From contig JAIERC010000261.1 of assembly GCA_019747165.1 (NCBI GenBank), forward strand, positions 1-6,250: 6,250 bases of DNA, written 5' to 3'. The first letter of the stretch is position 1. Each line of letters opens with the position of its first letter. Below are positions 6,148-6,250 of this stretch, one piece after another. This DNA is from Sphingomonas sp. (GTDB lineage Bacteria > Pseudomonadota > Alphaproteobacteria > Sphingomonadales > Sphingomonadaceae). The notes under the pieces were generated by a model. It was not told the DNA's origin. It worked only from the letters and a program-made list of their open reading frames with translations, and searched no databases. Both the position numbers and the translations under genes were made by a program.

Positions 6148-6170
6148 GACACGGGACTAAATCCCGTGTC
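6148..6170. repeat. Perfect 9-bp inverted repeat at the 5' end of the HAD gene
   Basis: GACACGGGA (6148-6156) and TCCCGTGTC (6162-6170) are exact reverse complements with a 5-base loop. On the HAD gene's strand the hairpin lies 17 bases before the ATG at 6131 and covers the alternative GTG at 6150-6152. It could be an operator or a hairpin in the 5' leader. There is no T-run, so it is not an intrinsic terminator. Confidence 0.55.
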
Positions 6171-6213
6171 GTCGATCGGCGCTGGCGCGCCGTCGGCCGG
6201 GCTTCGGCCAATC

Positions 6214-6236
6214 GCGGATTAGCGTTGCTAATCCGC
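6214..6236. repeat. Perfect 10-bp inverted repeat upstream of the HAD gene
   Basis: GCGGATTAGC (6214-6223) and GCTAATCCGC (6227-6236) are exact reverse complements around a 3-base loop GTT. This is the strongest short hairpin in the window. It may be a terminator of a gene beyond the right edge, a protein-binding site or a dispersed repetitive element. It has no adjoining T-tract. Apart from this and the 6148-6170 repeat, 6132-6250 shows no convincing gene, and I could not find a promoter in it. Confidence 0.6.
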
Positions 6237-6250
6237 TGCCTCAGCCCTGG

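Noticed and set aside
5755..6222. Plus-strand open frames of 155 and 129 codons opposite the HAD gene
   Set aside because: The minus-strand product has all four HAD motifs. The plus-strand products are compositionally odd and have no domain.
1..6250. tRNA or rRNA genes, CRISPR arrays, insertion sequences, toxin-antitoxin or defence genes
   Set aside because: I looked for these on both strands and saw none. Only the 11-base to 154-base gaps and the right-hand edge are non-coding, and none has such features.

Overview
This is a high-GC bacterial window. The pyruvate kinase style (DLQGPK and MLSAESAAG variants), the codon use and the gene families point to an alphaproteobacterium, most likely a sphingomonad. 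That placement is an inference from protein style, not from a marker gene. Gene density is high and nothing mobile is visible.

Layout: (1) 1-1253, plus strand: the 3' part of a pyruvate kinase gene whose first ~65 codons lie outside the window. (2) 1254-1407: an intergenic region unusually rich in G/C homopolymer runs and interleaved inverted repeats. It holds a possible pyk terminator and a possible structured leader for the next genes. (3) 1408-5502, plus strand: four tightly packed genes that look like one transcription unit. They are an exported protein matching the N-terminal part of DUF4331, a lipoprotein matching the rest of DUF4331, a membrane-anchored TPR protein and a HupE/UreJ-like multi-pass membrane protein. 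Stop/start overlaps (ATGA at 2079-2082, TAATG at 4250-4254) and good Shine-Dalgarno sites support co-expression. (4) 5503-5513: an 11-base convergent gap inside a small hairpin that contains both stop codons. (5) 5514-6131, minus strand: a HAD-superfamily phosphatase. (6) 6132-6250: mostly non-coding sequence with two perfect inverted repeats.

The most interesting part is the four-gene cassette. All four products appear exported or membrane-bound: one with a Sec signal peptide, one lipid-anchored, one N-terminally anchored with TPR repeats, and one with a signal peptide, an extracytoplasmic domain and a His-rich membrane domain. They may form an envelope system, but the substrate cannot be read from sequence; metal handling is only a guess from the HupE/UreJ name. 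The two DUF4331-like genes together have the length of one full DUF4331 protein (224 + 238 aa). In the second gene the two remaining family blocks appear in swapped order, which suggests a split and permuted version of the family.
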